Below are positions 33,601 through 44,589 of a DNA stretch of 64,000 nucleotides, piece after piece (positions within the stretch are counted from its first letter, which is position 1; every line of letters begins with the position of its first letter). The translations under genes were made by a program, and so were the position numbers. The notes beneath the pieces were generated by a model. It was not told where the DNA came from and searched no databases. It saw only the letters and a program-made list of their open reading frames with translations. The stretch covers positions 11,870,001-11,934,000 of the forward strand of contig NC_088917.1 in NCBI RefSeq assembly GCF_963576675.1, read 5' to 3'. This DNA comes from Euphorbia lathyris (Eukaryota > Streptophyta > Magnoliopsida > Malpighiales > Euphorbiaceae).

Positions 33601-33790
33601 CCACAACGTAGGTATAAATTCCTTGCTGAGAGATCCAGAAGTAAACTTCTGATGCTGGCAAGCTCGTTGAGAATAATTTGTATTTTACTCAACGAAATCT
33701 TTCCGACACCCACATCGTAGGTATGAATTCCTTGCTGAGAGATCCAGAAGTAAACTTTTGATGCTGGCAAGCTCGTTGAGAAGAATCGTG
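33601..33790. repeat. Direct repeat flanking the rrn18 fragment
   Basis: cgtaggtataaattccttgc through gatgctggcaagctcgttga (33607-33672) recurs at 33717-33781 with a few substitutions. The preceding ttttactc(a/c)acgaaatc also recurs (33432 and 33683). The rrn18 fragment lies in the first unit where the second has only tttccgacaccc. Confidence 0.85.
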
Positions 33791-36050
33791 GTCTCGTCAA
33801 CTGAGTGGGCGATCATATGAGAAGGTGGAGGAATTGGAGTTGGTTGAGGAATGGAGGCATTATTGACGATAGACGATCGGTAGTAGCTTGAAGTGTTTTC
33901 ACAATATCTTCTTGAGATATAACTTTTGAAGTCAAAGTTGTCTTGCCCTTAATCTCTTCTGTGATTTCTTTGCCTTTATTTTTATCTTCTGAGCAGAGTC
34001 GGTAAGAGTATAGATGTCTTCAATAGTGATAGATGGCTTCTGAAATGTAGGAGTGGAAGGGCTCAGTGCTTTGAGGTATTCAGCATCAGAGGCATCAATT
34101 GGTTGCTTAGGCGGCATAGGGAATTTGTCTTGGTGTGTGACGACTTTTTTATGAAATATATCATTAATACCTCAGATTGATCATATTTCGCATATGATTC
34201 TAGTGTTTGCATGCTAACTTCATTGGTAACTTGATTCATGGTCTCCAGATTCACTCCGGGAGCTAGAGAGTAATTTTGGTTTGTCTTTTTTTTAGGCCCT
34301 CTCTTCCTTGTACAATTTAAGCTTCTTGGTAACAGGCTCCTTCAGGTCTATCACTTCAATGGGCTTGGGGCATTTTCCTGCGAAATGAGAGTCTTTGGAG
34401 ATTAGATTTTGGATCCTCTTCAAATGATAGTTTTGACTTAAATGTTGGTTCATTTCTTCCATTCATAGCGCTCCTTCAGTATCAGATATATCTGAATCAG
34501 AATAGTCTTTACGCTGAAAGGTTTATCTGGGAGTTTACCTTTGAGCTTGGCTTTTTCAAGCCCTTTCGAACTTTCACTTGAAGTTGAGGTAGCAATTTGA
34601 ACAGTTTTGGCAAGTTCAGGTGAAAAAAGACATTAGATATATTACTATATTTTTAGTCAATTTTTCATTTTGAAGGTTCCAGTATCTCCAAATTTTCCCA
34701 GTGAAGAATCCTTTGGCAGAAACGACAACATTGTTCAAAGGGATGGAGGAGTCGAATGGAAGAGATTCAGCGTCTTCGGTAGGACCTGAAGGAAGAGGTG
34801 TGGATACAAGGTTGGCTATAGAGGAAGTTTCCAGGTTCATTTGCACCTCTGGATCCTTGGATGGTTGAGTTTCAATAGAATATGGAGTTTTGGATATTTG
34901 GGCTTCGACAGTTACATTTGGCACTTCGGAGGAAACATCTAGTACTTTGGCTATGACTGAACTAGATGAACCCTTTGCTGTTGCATCCTCTGCTGCTTTT
35001 TCAGCCTTCAATTGCTTAAGGCGAGCTATGATTTGGTCATGAAGAGTAGACATTGATCAGAATTACATGCGTCAAAGAAGGAAAAACATAAATCAAAAGA
35101 ATGAAAGTAATTCTACCTTCTATGGTAGTAAACCGACTAGACCCTGGGTACGCAATTTCCTTGGTTATACTAAAAAATCATGTATACTGCTCAGTTCAGA
35201 TTACATTTATCATGTCTTGGTACTCATATTGAAGTGTATAGGCGTTGATCCGTTTGGCACCCACTACTTCTTCAGGGCTTAACGCTCTTTTAGGTTTCAA
35301 TGAAGTTTTTTCCATGGGATTTTCATTCTATATGGTGGCGTAGGGAAACTTCCGAACATGAGGATTGTTTGGGTCAACTCCATTCAATTTTACCTAGAAT
35401 CACTTCGGTTTGAAGTCTTTCAAACTTTGTAATTTTTGGTCAAGAAGGGTCGCCTTCGGGGAGTAATTGTCCAGTAGATCATGTCTTCATTTGGTTTCTT
35501 CATGGGATGAGAGAAACTCCAAAATATGGGATCAGTCAACTCAATGTCAAGGTCATTACAAACTTTGTCAAAACTGAGAAACTCCAGTCAGGCATTTGGA
35601 GTAATTTGACAAGGACAAAGACCAAATTCATTTACAACAGCCACAACACCTGCGGGCAGAGGAAACCTCATCTTCCATTCCAAATACTGGGTGAATAATC
35701 CTAATTTGGTGGTGGAGGGGGGAAGATGAGCCCTTTTACTATCTTTAGGAAGAGAAACAGTCATTCAGTGAAGCCAACCATTTTGTTCTTCAATGGTCCT
35801 AAGTCAAAAGGCACTCAAAGTTGAAGGTTGGTCGGAAACTCTGAGATTTATCTTGCGAGCCTTTTTAATCTTTTCAGTATTGACAGGTTTTTTAGCACGA
35901 GCCTTCTTAGTGACATTTTTTTAGGATTGGGGAGCCATTTAAATGAAGAAAATGAAGAAATTTATACAAAAAAGGAAGAGAGCACAAGAACTTACAAGTT
36001 TAAACAATGGCAGATTCGCGAAAGCAAGAGGCAGAGGAAATGAGGAGTTT
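33791..36050 (-). pseudogene. Decayed retrotransposon ORF, probable antisense ORF of a Tat-lineage gypsy element
   Basis: Minus-strand reading starts near 35939 with MAPQS, a stop, then KNVTKKARAKKPVNTEKIKK. It continues with FPLPAGVVAVVNEFGLCPCQ, ITPNAWLEFLSFDKVCN and FWSFSHPMKKPNEDMIYW. This resembles the 'putative gypsy-type transposon' domain (pattern of FPLxxxVxxxLxxxGLxxxQLTPN). Downstream pieces are a coiled-coil-like MSTLHDQIIARLKQLKAEKA (34616-35053), a serine/proline/acidic segment, and a tail with LNELASIKSLLLDLSARN near 33600-33790. Stops and frameshifts are numerous. It lies head-on to a plus-oriented LTR at 36267. That arrangement matches the antisense extra ORFs known in some Tat elements, where such ORFs sit between pol and the 3' LTR. 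The assignment is moderate. Confidence 0.6.
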
Positions 36051-36266
36051 ATCCTTTTCTTCAATTTATAGAGAGCTAAGAAGGACGAAATGTCTAGAGA
36101 CTTTTCTTATTCTTGGTTTAACCGAGGCATCTGGTAATAATGGTTGGCCTGAGGAAAATGATTGTTTAATGATAAGAATGTGACATCATCAAGGTCAGAC
36201 TTGTCTATTCAAAGGCTCTGATCGATGAAGCCCTAAAGAGCTTTATGAAGAAACTAGAGGGACATC

Positions 36267-36800
36267 TGATACGGTAGTAATTGAATGGGCTTTGAACATT
36301 TGGACTTCGACTTAGGCCTCAATTTAATATTAGGGCCCAAGCCCATGGCTGCGTATATTTAGATACTAGAAAGATGAATAAAGCTTCCTTGGGAGCTGCC
36401 TCAAGGGACACGTGGACCAATGGCCACTCTGGATCCTAAAGGCACGCTCCCCAATTCACATTTAGCACGAACAAAAAGATATGGTCCGAAGACCAATCAA
36501 ATGTTACCACGTGTCCAGGTACACACTTGATTGCCTATAAATAGCTTGAGAATCAGAGCTACATGTACGTAATTATAAATACTCTCTTTCTTATTCAACT
36601 GCTTTCAAGTTACCTTTGTACTTCCTCAAGTACTTAGATGACTTTAGCATCAGAGACAGTTCGCCAGAACTCATGTCCTTTTTCTAACGATTGTTTTCCT
36701 TTCTAGTCATCGGAGACGATTGAAGGTTACATTTCAGAAAGGAAGACATCAACTAGTATTACATCTTTATTTCTATTCTTTTTTTATTGATACCATATCT
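36267..36800 (+). mobile_element. Gypsy-type LTR (plus), right end uncertain
   Basis: After a purine-rich tract (gaagaaactagagggacatc) the sequence starts TGATACGGTAG. It carries cctataaatagcttgag near 36533 (TATA-like) and tactcctcaagtacttag-type leader sequence. It also has 'tagcatcagagacagttcgcc', which parallels the aggcatcggaatgag leader of the LTR at 7981-8503. The 3' end (about 36800, near ctaaca) is not certain. It is the likely 3' LTR of the element whose antisense ORF lies at 33791-36050. Confidence 0.6.
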
Positions 36801-36879
36801 AACATACTCTAATTAGATTCAATTCTAGAAATTTTTAAATCATCGGATTGGAACAAACTAATCTCACCCATACAACCCA

Positions 36880-37235
36880 CTATTAGGGAGGTGGAGGCAG
36901 AGGCAAAGGGGCTATATAAGTTATCGTATCTTCAGTTATTGGGAACCATTCTTAAAAGGGGTGATTTAGTTTTACGACAACCCTGTAATTTCATATGTTA
37001 GGGTACAATCTGTTCTCCTAGCAGATGAAAAATTAGATTAATTACAATAAAAGTTCCATTTTGATTTGAAGTTTATCCTCTCCACTATAGGCGGAAGGTA
37101 AACATCTACAATGCATATGGTGTTATCGTACCTTTAGTTGTCGAGAATCATCCTTAAGAGGGATGATTTCTCCGTACTTGAACCCTGCAATTTCATCCGT
37201 TAGGGTACAATTTTGTTCACCACTAAATTTCTATT
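36880..37235. repeat. ~185-bp imperfect tandem duplication
   Basis: gttatcgtatcttcagttat, aaaaggggtgattt, ccctgtaatttcat and gttagggtacaat (about 36920-37015) recur in the same order at about 37110-37220 with 15-20 percent differences by eye. There is no coding potential. Confidence 0.7.
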
Positions 37236-37655
37236 ACTATCTTTTTTTTTTTTTTTTATCAATCTATTAATTTTAATTTCTATTATTTCTTGTGAATAAT
37301 CAAAAAAATCTTCCCTATTCTTATTTGTCATGATATCCAAGATTTTATGTTACTCTTTTGTAGACAATTCTTAAACATACTCTATTCTCATATGATGTTT
37401 GGGTGTAATTTATGCTATCCATGTCCATTTCTTTCAAATGTGGGAATATCATTTCACAATAAATAAGGTTGTTAATTTCTCATAATATGATTTATAAAGA
37501 TACTTTATTAATATAATTATCATTTTTATACCATTTAATGTATACCATATTAACTTTGGCTATAAAAATAATAAATCATCTATAAATATAATATCACAAT
37601 TCTCTCTTCTTAACGTGTTTGGGAATGAATCTGAGTTAATTGTATCAATGACAGT
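37236..37655. other. AT-rich spacer
   Basis: A T-rich run at about 37242-37258 and featureless AT-rich DNA. Nothing recognised. Confidence 0.5.
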
Positions 37656-37930
37656 TTTCAAGTCAGAGTCAATAATGATGGCAGCAAAGCCACAATCCAG
37701 GAGCTTTATGCTGACATATCTATAGTAGCTCTAAGTTTCAATAGTTGTTCTTTTATGCATATACCTAGAGCCTGTAATTCGGTGGCTGACGCCATTACAA
37801 AATGGGCTAAGAGACTAACGAATCTCGTTTACTTGATTGAGGATGCCCCCAATATTGCTTGGAGTTTGATCTGTAATGATGCCACATTTTCTGAATATGA
37901 ATAGAAGCCCTTTTCCCTAAAAAAATGATT
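37656..37930 (+). pseudogene. 5'-truncated LINE: RNase H C-terminus
   Basis: Plus-strand reading gives IQELYADISIVALSF then FMHIPRACNSVADAITKWAK (the last RNase H acidic residue lies in VADA). It ends ...ATFSEYE stop, followed by a short 3' UTR and A7 near 37920. Only the last ~85 residues of the ORF2-type protein remain. Confidence 0.75.
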
Positions 37931-38557
37931 TTTGTAACGAGTCAAAATAAAGTTTAAGATTTATATCATATATCCGTTTTTATATTACATGTCGTTTTAG
38001 ATAGTTGTATCGAAATTAAGGATATTAGAAAAAAAAAACATTGTTGCCTCCTTATTTATTGATTCTACTATTTATTTATTCTATATAAGTGCATTATTCT
38101 AATTAATTTTCATAAACCCACGTTTTATAACAGGAAAAAAGATGACTTAACGTATATTGATCATATAAAATGATATGTATAATGAAACAAAAAAGAGTCT
38201 CTAGAAAGACATGTAATATGAAATAGAGATAGTAATATATAAGATATATATTATGTAATACGATAACTTATTTTGATATTTTTAATTTACAATTAAGATT
38301 TTTACATGGATTATTTGAAAAACTGAATCGAATCGAACAACCGAAAAAATATTGAGAACCGAATCGAATAGAACTAATAAACAATTATTAGACCAATTTT
38401 CTCATAAAACCTTGTCAATTGTACATCCTTTTTGGTATTTCACCTTATCATTTGCTTATCTAGTTCATCTCGAGAAAGGTTTTCATTAGAAAATAAAACT
38501 CTTTCGATAACTGTTTTCTCCGTACATAAAATTCTAACCTTAAACATCATTTAAGGA
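37931..38557. other. AT-rich spacer
   Basis: No supported feature. aaccgaatcgaat-type short motifs near 38330-38370 hint at decayed family E sequence. Confidence 0.4.
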
Positions 38558-39072
38558 TATGACTGTAAATGAATCGATCCGTTCATAAACGATTTGACAT
38601 TCGATTCAATAAGAGTTTCACCGTATTCATCTCGATTTATAAATGAATCGAGCTGAATACGGAAAAACTCGACTCGAAAGCTCACGAATATGCTTGATTA
38701 TACATCATGAACAAGCTCATGAATAAACCCGGTTATAATATTCATTAAACACGCTCATGAGCAAGTTTAGTTCGATTATTTTTTTATAATAGCATTTCTA
38801 TAAAATGTAAAAGGTAAAACAACATAGTATTATTTGTAAACTAGTTTTGTAGGTTTCAAAATTGAACGTTTTTGTATTAAATTAACTTAACGAACAGTTT
38901 GCGAGTTAAGTTTATAAGCAGAATTAACTAACAACTCGTAAAGAAACTCGCAAGTAGCTTGCAAGCAGCTCACGAATAAAATATTGAGTTCAAATTCGAA
39001 CTCGATAATTGTTTGACAAGCCGAACATGAGCAAGTCAAAGCTCAGCTCGGGTTGGCTCGAATAAAACTCCT
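38558..39072. mobile_element. hAT-like non-autonomous element, family E copy 3
   Basis: Starts gactgtaaatgaatcgatcc and ends gggttggctcgaataaaac. It has the same order of motifs as copy 2 (aatgaatcgagct, aactcg..gaaagctcacg, actagttttgtaggtttcaaa, gaacatgagcaagtc). It lies 219 bp beyond the 3' end of the zinc-finger gene and is in inverted orientation to copy 4 on the gene's other side. Confidence 0.75.
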
Positions 39073-39291
39073 AATTACTCACCATATTGATAAATCAAAA
39101 TAGTATATATGTGAATACTTAAATCAACAAAATTCACCTCAGAAAACAGATTCTAATCTAACTTAGCACTCTATAATCACATAATTTACATATAACTAAT
39201 TAATTAATCAACAAGATTTTCAAAAAAAAAAAAAAAATCACTAATCAGAAAATCAACAAGAACAGATGAAGAAGAAGAAATCAAATTCCAT

Positions 39292-39855
39292 TTACAGCTT
39301 CAGAGACAAATCAATTTTCTGCAACTGATGATGTTCATCTTCCTTCTTACTCATTAAACTATAACTACCAAACCCTTGCTCCGCCGCCTCCACATCGAAC
39401 CTCCTCCCAACGCCGCCGGACATCGGCAGCTTTCCGACAGCAGGCTTAGACGACCAGCAAACAAAATTACCGAATCGATTAGGGGAAAATCCATGGCGAG
39501 GCTTATGAATCAGTGAATGAACTTGAATTCCGAGAGATCGGCCGTGGAGAGGAAGAGAAGCGATGCTGGAATAGTAATTTCTGATCTTCTGTCGATTTTT
39601 AGCGAGAGTTCTCTCTCTTTTGTGCGCATTTTGATGGCCGCCGAGAGCTTGCGAGCTGTAGAATTTTCTCCGGCAGTAGTTGCAGGAAAACACTCTTTGT
39701 TCGGCGATTTGAGTATCGGATGATGAGGAATTTGAATTGAAGGAATCGATGAGGTTAAGCTCTCGATTCAAATCGAAATCGGTTTGGATATTCTGTTGTT
39801 TTTGTGGTTCTGAGTTGTGAAATGGAGTTGAAGCTTTGGTAGCTGAGGATTCCAT
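39292..39855 (-). CDS. Single C2H2 zinc-finger protein with EAR motif (ZFP1/3/4/7-like)
   Basis: Single-exon gene, 187 residues from the ATG at 39855. The open frame extends to an ATG at 39885, adding MRVNKNLFSP, but the downstream MESSATK start looks more typical. In the longer numbering the finger is C68-X2-C71-X12-H84-X3-H88 with the plant-specific QALGGH (79-84) and a basic extension NAHKRERT. A DLNRELNL stretch (38-45) and a C-terminal DLSLKL (192-197) are EAR-type repression motifs that recruit TOPLESS-class corepressors (family knowledge). This architecture is that of small plant C2H2 repressors acting in organ development or hormone and stress responses; the exact orthologue is not decided. 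The nuclear role is inferred. The gene lies between inverted copies of the family E element, the upstream one starting only ~130 bp before the ATG, so much of the promoter is transposon-derived or displaced. Confidence 0.88.
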   Translation of the reverse strand: MESSATKASTPFHNSEPQKQQNIQTDFDLNRELNLIDSFNSNSSSSDTQIAEQRVFSCNYCRRKFYSSQALGGHQNAHKRERTLAKNRQKIRNYYSSIASLPLHGRSLGIQVHSLIHKPRHGFSPNRFGNFVCWSSKPAVGKLPMSGGVGRRFDVEAAEQGFGSYSLMSKKEDEHHQLQKIDLSLKL

Positions 39856-39982
39856 GGGAGAGAAAAGGTTTTTGTTCACTCTCAATGTGCTAAGAAAATG
39901 TCTTATATTTTCAACAAGTGAATCTTGTGAGATATGTGGGGTCCGCGTAGGACTGTAACTGGAGAACTTCTACAGTAGACCG

Positions 39983-40640
39983 GGGTGCCGAGTTTTGACA
40001 TGTTTTGACGGGTTTGAATTTGAAGTTGAGTTCAACATTTTATTCGTGAGCTGTTTCAGAGGAGTTCGTTTATTTACTCACGAGCAATTCGTTAATTCTG
40101 TCTTGATCGCAAACAACTCATTTTTAGGACCCGTTTGGTTTACTTGGTGTTTGATGTTCGAAAAAACTGTTTTTCCAAAAAGTATAGATTCTATTCTTTT
40201 ATAAAAAGCTATTTTTTCACGTATAAAAGACAAACATGACAAACATGACTTCTCTAACCAAACATCTAAAACTCTCATTTTTAAAATGAAGAGACAAATA
40301 TGTAGTGAAAATGGAGTAAACAAACCACCCCTTATTAATTATGCTCATTTTATATTTCTTTAACAAAAAAACTACATAGTTTTGAAACCTACAAAACTAC
40401 ATAGTTTCACATTTTGCCTTTTATAGAAATAATATTATTAAAAAACAATCAAACCAAACCTGCTCACGAGTCTGTTCATAAACATTATAATCGAACTTAT
40501 TCATAAACTTATAACTCAGCCTGCTTGCGAGCTTTTGAGTCGACTTTCTCTGTGCTCAAGCTCGACTCGTTTATAAATCGAGCCGAACGTCGAGCCTCTC
40601 ATGAGCGAATCGATTCATTTACGATCTTATTTACAGAGTA
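39983..40640. mobile_element. hAT-like element family E copy 4, split by a hAT MITE
   Basis: In reverse orientation to copies 2 and 3. It runs from gccgagttttgacatg through actcacgagcaattcg, is interrupted by the family H MITE (40126-40333), and continues with aaacctacaaaactacatag, cttgcgagcttttgagtcg and gcgaatcgattcatttacg. It sits immediately upstream of the zinc-finger gene. Confidence 0.75.
40126..40333. mobile_element. hAT-type MITE, family H copy 3
   Basis: Starts AGGACCCGTTTGGTTTAC and ends gtaaacaaaccacccctt. It contains the core ccaaaaagtatagattctat and ctaaccaaacatctaaaact. A TSD was not resolved. It inserted into family E copy 4. Confidence 0.75.
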
Positions 40641-40902
40641 CATATGTTCATTTGGTTCTCTTTTTCATAGGCCTAGTGAGGAATATTTAGGGTTTATTTA
40701 GTCTAATTATTGCTATTTAGTATCTGTATGATTCAAAGATTGCGGGTTTTTTGTTTACTATTTTCTTATAGATAGTAGATATTAGTTTTTTTTTTTTTTA
40801 TAAAAGTTGTTTTGTTCAATTCTCGCTAAACAATTTTTTTGTTTTTTGTTTGGAATTGAAATGCAAAAAGTAGCTCCGAAAAATGAAATCAAACTGACAC
40901 TT
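40334..40902. other. Right half of family E copy 4, then AT-rich spacer
   Basis: After the element end near 40640 the DNA to 40902 is AT-rich with a T run near 40789. No gene is recognised; the 85-codon ORF from 40807 runs into the next MITE and is not supported. Confidence 0.5.
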
Positions 40903-41140
40903 AGGACCCGTTTGTTTTATATACTGTTTGCTATTATTGTTTGCTGTTTATTGTTACAGTTTGATGATTGTTGTTGGAAAAAACTGCTTTTCAAAAAAGC
41001 AGAGATTCTCTGTTTTTGTAAAAAGTTACTTTTCAAATGTAAAAAGCAAATAAGAGGTCACTAACCAAACACCTAAAATTCTCTTTTTTTGAAACGAAAA
41101 GGCAAACAGAAGCATGAAAATGAGCTACCAAACACCCTTT
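40903..41140. mobile_element. hAT-type MITE, family H copy 4
   Basis: Starts AGGACCCGTTTGTTTTATA and ends ctaccaaacaccctt. It shares gcagagattctctgtttttg and ctaaccaaacacctaaaatt with copy 2, to which it looks closest. No TSD fixed. Confidence 0.75.
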
Positions 41141-41529
41141 AGTATTTGAAGCAAAATATAACAACATGCCAAAAAAGGGACCAAACATGCACTTAAATAG
41201 GTATTAATAGTTAAACTAAACTAATAATTTTTCTTTGGATTAAAGATGAATTTAGTTACTAAAATATGGAGGTAACCATGATTAGTCTAACTCAATCTTT
41301 CAAGCTAAAAGAAAAAATATATTAATATTCAATTAGTTAGTGGATCAATTTGACAATAATATATATGAAATCTATTTAAATCTCTTTTCCTACATTACTT
41401 TTATTTTATAGTACTAGATTAGAATAATGTTGTTTTTTAGGAAAAAATGTTAAGTAAGGTCAAATTAAAAAATAGGTCTACTCTTCATATTTGAGTTATC
41501 AAGAAAGCGTATAAAATGGGTATTCAAAC
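41141..41529. other. AT-rich spacer
   Basis: No supported feature; ends at the TA target of the next element. Confidence 0.5.
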
Positions 41530-41531
41530 TA

Positions 41532-42109
41532 CAGTAAAACCTCTATATAGGAATACGTTTGGGACCGGATAATTTGTATAATAATTGGGAGGTTATTCTT
41601 ATATAGAGTTTGGTACCAAAAAAAAAAATCAACACTTAAAGTTTATAAATTTAACAACAATAAGAACTCTCTAATTGGAAGAGTTTTGAGTTTAGTTTAA
41701 TAAAACAAATTAATGTTTAGCATATCAAGTCTACGAGTTTTATTTCCAATACCTAAAGAATTGGAAGAGTTTTGAGTTTAGTTTCCAATACATAAAGAAA
41801 AGAGTTTTATGGGAAAATGGTAAGAATTTATAGTTAAAGTTGAAATTTGTGTGCCAACTCATATTTAATCTCAATAATTTTTAAATTTTTTAATAAATTT
41901 TGTTTAAATCCTTAATACATATATACATTATTTACATAATTATTCCTATATAGAGGTATAGTTTTTAAAGGTGGGACTTGGATTATGTATAACAATTAAC
42001 ATTTGGGAGGTTATTCTTATTTATAACCGGCCCAAGTTGGGACCAAAATTTTTTATAACAAATTGGAGGCTATTCTTATATAGAGTATTCCTATATAGAG
42101 GTTTTACTG
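41532..42109. mobile_element. Emigrant/Lemi-like (pogo-type) MITE
   Basis: TIRs CAGTAAAACCTCTATATAGG and cctatatagaggttttactg are exact reverse complements, with TA on both sides (41530-41531, 42110-42111). The second-order repeats gggaggttattcttatatag and ttggaggctattcttatata recur near both ends. The CAGTAAAACCTCTATA terminus is that of the plant Emigrant/Lemi family. It is 578 bp and non-coding. Confidence 0.88.
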
Positions 42110-42608
42110 TATCATGTTTCAAAAATAAAATGATTGAATCAACAGTTTAATCTCAGATGTCAATATCTAATACAAATGACACCCGACACTCGTATTTCAA
42201 ACACCGATTTTAATTGTTCAATAGTTACTGCAATTTTATTAATGATAGGAGAATCTGACACTAAATCACCGAATTATTTACACTAAATCACCAATTTTAC
42301 ATATCTTCTGACAATTCAAACATAAACACTAAGTTCCGAAAAAAATATAGCTGAGTTTTAGTTAAAAATAATGTTGTAAAAGATGTTAGCCTCTAGTCGA
42401 GTTGAAAGGGTCTCTGGAGAATCAGAAATTAATCAAATTTATATTTTTGCATTATTTTAAATTTTTTAGTAAATAAACTATTATATAAATACAATTAAAA
42501 TATGAATTATACCATATAAAAACAATAATATAAAATATTTAAGAGTAAAAAACATATATATACTAATATTTATTATATTAATGTTTTTAAAATTAAAAAC
42601 GTGCCAAC
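42110..42608. other. AT-rich spacer
   Basis: Short repeats of cactaaatcaccgaatt / cactaaatcaccaattt near 42260-42297; otherwise featureless. Confidence 0.5.
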
Positions 42609-42625
42609 AAAATAACATTAATGTT

Positions 42626-42890
42626 CAGTGAGGGAAATCAAGTGGCGGACGCTCTTGCTAATTACGGACGTCTGGCCTCAGATTTACAAATGTGGAATAC
42701 CCTTCCAGACTTCTGCTCCCTTCTTGCTAGAGATAATGCCCTTGGTAGGTATATGTTTAGATTTTCTTAAAACATTTTTTGTAATGGTTTCATACTTTTT
42801 TCATCTCTTCATTTATATATTTGGTTCTTTGCCTTTTCGGGGATGCCAACCTGGTTGGAATTCCCATTGGGCTAGATCCGTATTTAAAAA
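42626..42890 (+). mobile_element. 5'-truncated LINE with perfect TSD
   Basis: The insert starts with the end of a LINE RNase H domain (EGNQVADALANYGRLASDLQ), stop near 42767. It has a short 3' UTR and an A-rich tail at about 42885-42893. The sequence aaaataacattaatgtt lies on both sides (about 42609-42625 and 42891-42907), a ~17-bp target-site duplication. Only about 48 residues of the ORF remain. TSD and tail together show target-primed reverse transcription. Confidence 0.88.
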
Positions 42891-42907
42891 AAAATAACAT
42901 TAATGTT

Positions 42908-44589
42908 TTTAAAAATAACATTCAATATTTTTAATTTTTAATTATTTAATATTTTATTTCAAATTGAAAAAATTGCCATAAAATTCAAGAGCTAGTTCTT
43001 TTAAAAGGGTCGTTCTAAGGTCATCTGGATCTACTTTGGAACGGTCAAAATTCGATAAATCAATTTATACGACCCGATTTGAAAAAATCGAAATGGTGGT
43101 CTAAAAATTTCTATCCAGGTGGTTGTCTGAATCGAGTTTTAAAATACTGGTTAAATAAAATTTCTTTAGAAAAAAAAAAGTATTATTCCAAAAAAAAATT
43201 ATTTTCTTTACTAGCATTGATTGGTCCCAAAATATAAGTTTGAAATGAATTAATTGACATCATTTTCTCTCAAAAAGACAAGTGAGAATAATTTATCACT
43301 TGTGGCCTAAGTTAAGATATTGTTTGTTTGTTAGGTTTACTTTAAATCACACACTTGGACTTTTGATTGAAACTCCACTATGCTTTTTTTTGTCCATTTC
43401 CATAAGACTCTAATGTTATGTCATTATGTATTATATGTCCCTACCAAATGTACATATCAATCACTTATTGCCTGCCCATGAATGGAATAACATATGAAGA
43501 GTAAGTAAGTAGTTCAACTTCAACTACTACTAAGTGCTAAGAAGTGCCTATTGCTTACTTGCCTCAATTATGGGTAGACAAAATCAATTTGGCCTTGGAA
43601 TACACACCACTCAATTTAAAGTGTGTACTTTGTTGTATACTATATATAGTCCTATGTTATGGGATTTATGTAGTTACAAATGTGTTTTTATCTCTTTGCT
43701 TTTTGTGGGTCATTGTGGAATTCCATTTGGCATGAGTTAGGATTGAGGTGGGGATTTTTGAACTGGACTGAATATTCGGAAAAAATGATTTGTTGTTTAG
43801 AATTGAATTGATTGTACTGTTGATTTAGATTAGGTATAATTTTGGAGATTCATAAATTCTTAGTGTTACTAAGTAAATATATTAGAGATTTTTGATCTGG
43901 ACTTTATAGTCGAATAAAAGGATTCAGAATCAAATTGAATCTTTGACTGAATCGAACTGTATATACAATTGACTCTCATTAAATATAATTCTAATAGATT
44001 AGACCGAACCACTTACCCTAGTATGAGTAGTGGTAGAGTCAGGAAATCATCTCTAAGGATGAAGTTTGGCATGTAGTCAGTGACTCGACGGTGTAGGACA
44101 ATGACAAAGGAGGAGATGAGTGATGGTGGCTGGTGTAGCCCTATTAACAAGAGAAAATAATGTGAAGTAAACACGCTTATAGAAATATTCATGAGCCGCA
44201 TGAATTTGACATTCATGACATCTTTTCCACTCATTCTATACTATCATTCTGCATAGTCAACCAAAAGAAATCTTGTCGAAAAACCTTCTTTAATAATGCA
44301 ATTACAATTGGTTGGATGACCACTTTCTCAATATGCTCTTAGCACGTTATGTGAACAAGCGGAAGCCTTCACATTGTTTATTATTTTATTTCTTTTATTT
44401 ATTTATTTATTTATTTCATAAATTCCTTTAGAGAGAAATATTTTATTGGTGTTTATCCTGTGTACCAAGTTTACTGTCAATTAAGGATGATTCGTGTATG
44501 CTAAAAATGCTCTTAGGAGATACTAATGTATGCATAAAACCATTATCAAAGACATCGCACAAATTAGCAAAATGAGTAATTCATTGCAT
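42908..44589. other. Unassigned intergenic stretch
   Basis: No homology I can name. Overlapping 60-70 codon ORFs at 43534-43740 have no recognisable domain and a tatactatatatag motif sits between them and the preceding DNA. A TTTA microsatellite lies at about 44390-44415. A ttgaatcgaac-type repeat is near 43930. Confidence 0.4.

Noticed and set aside
33421..33720. 99-codon ORF
   Set aside because: It runs through a mitochondrial rRNA fragment and a direct repeat; the rRNA similarity explains the sequence.
43534..43740. Small protein gene of about 68 codons
   Set aside because: Two overlapping frames of equal length, no recognisable domain, and no clear promoter or splice signals.
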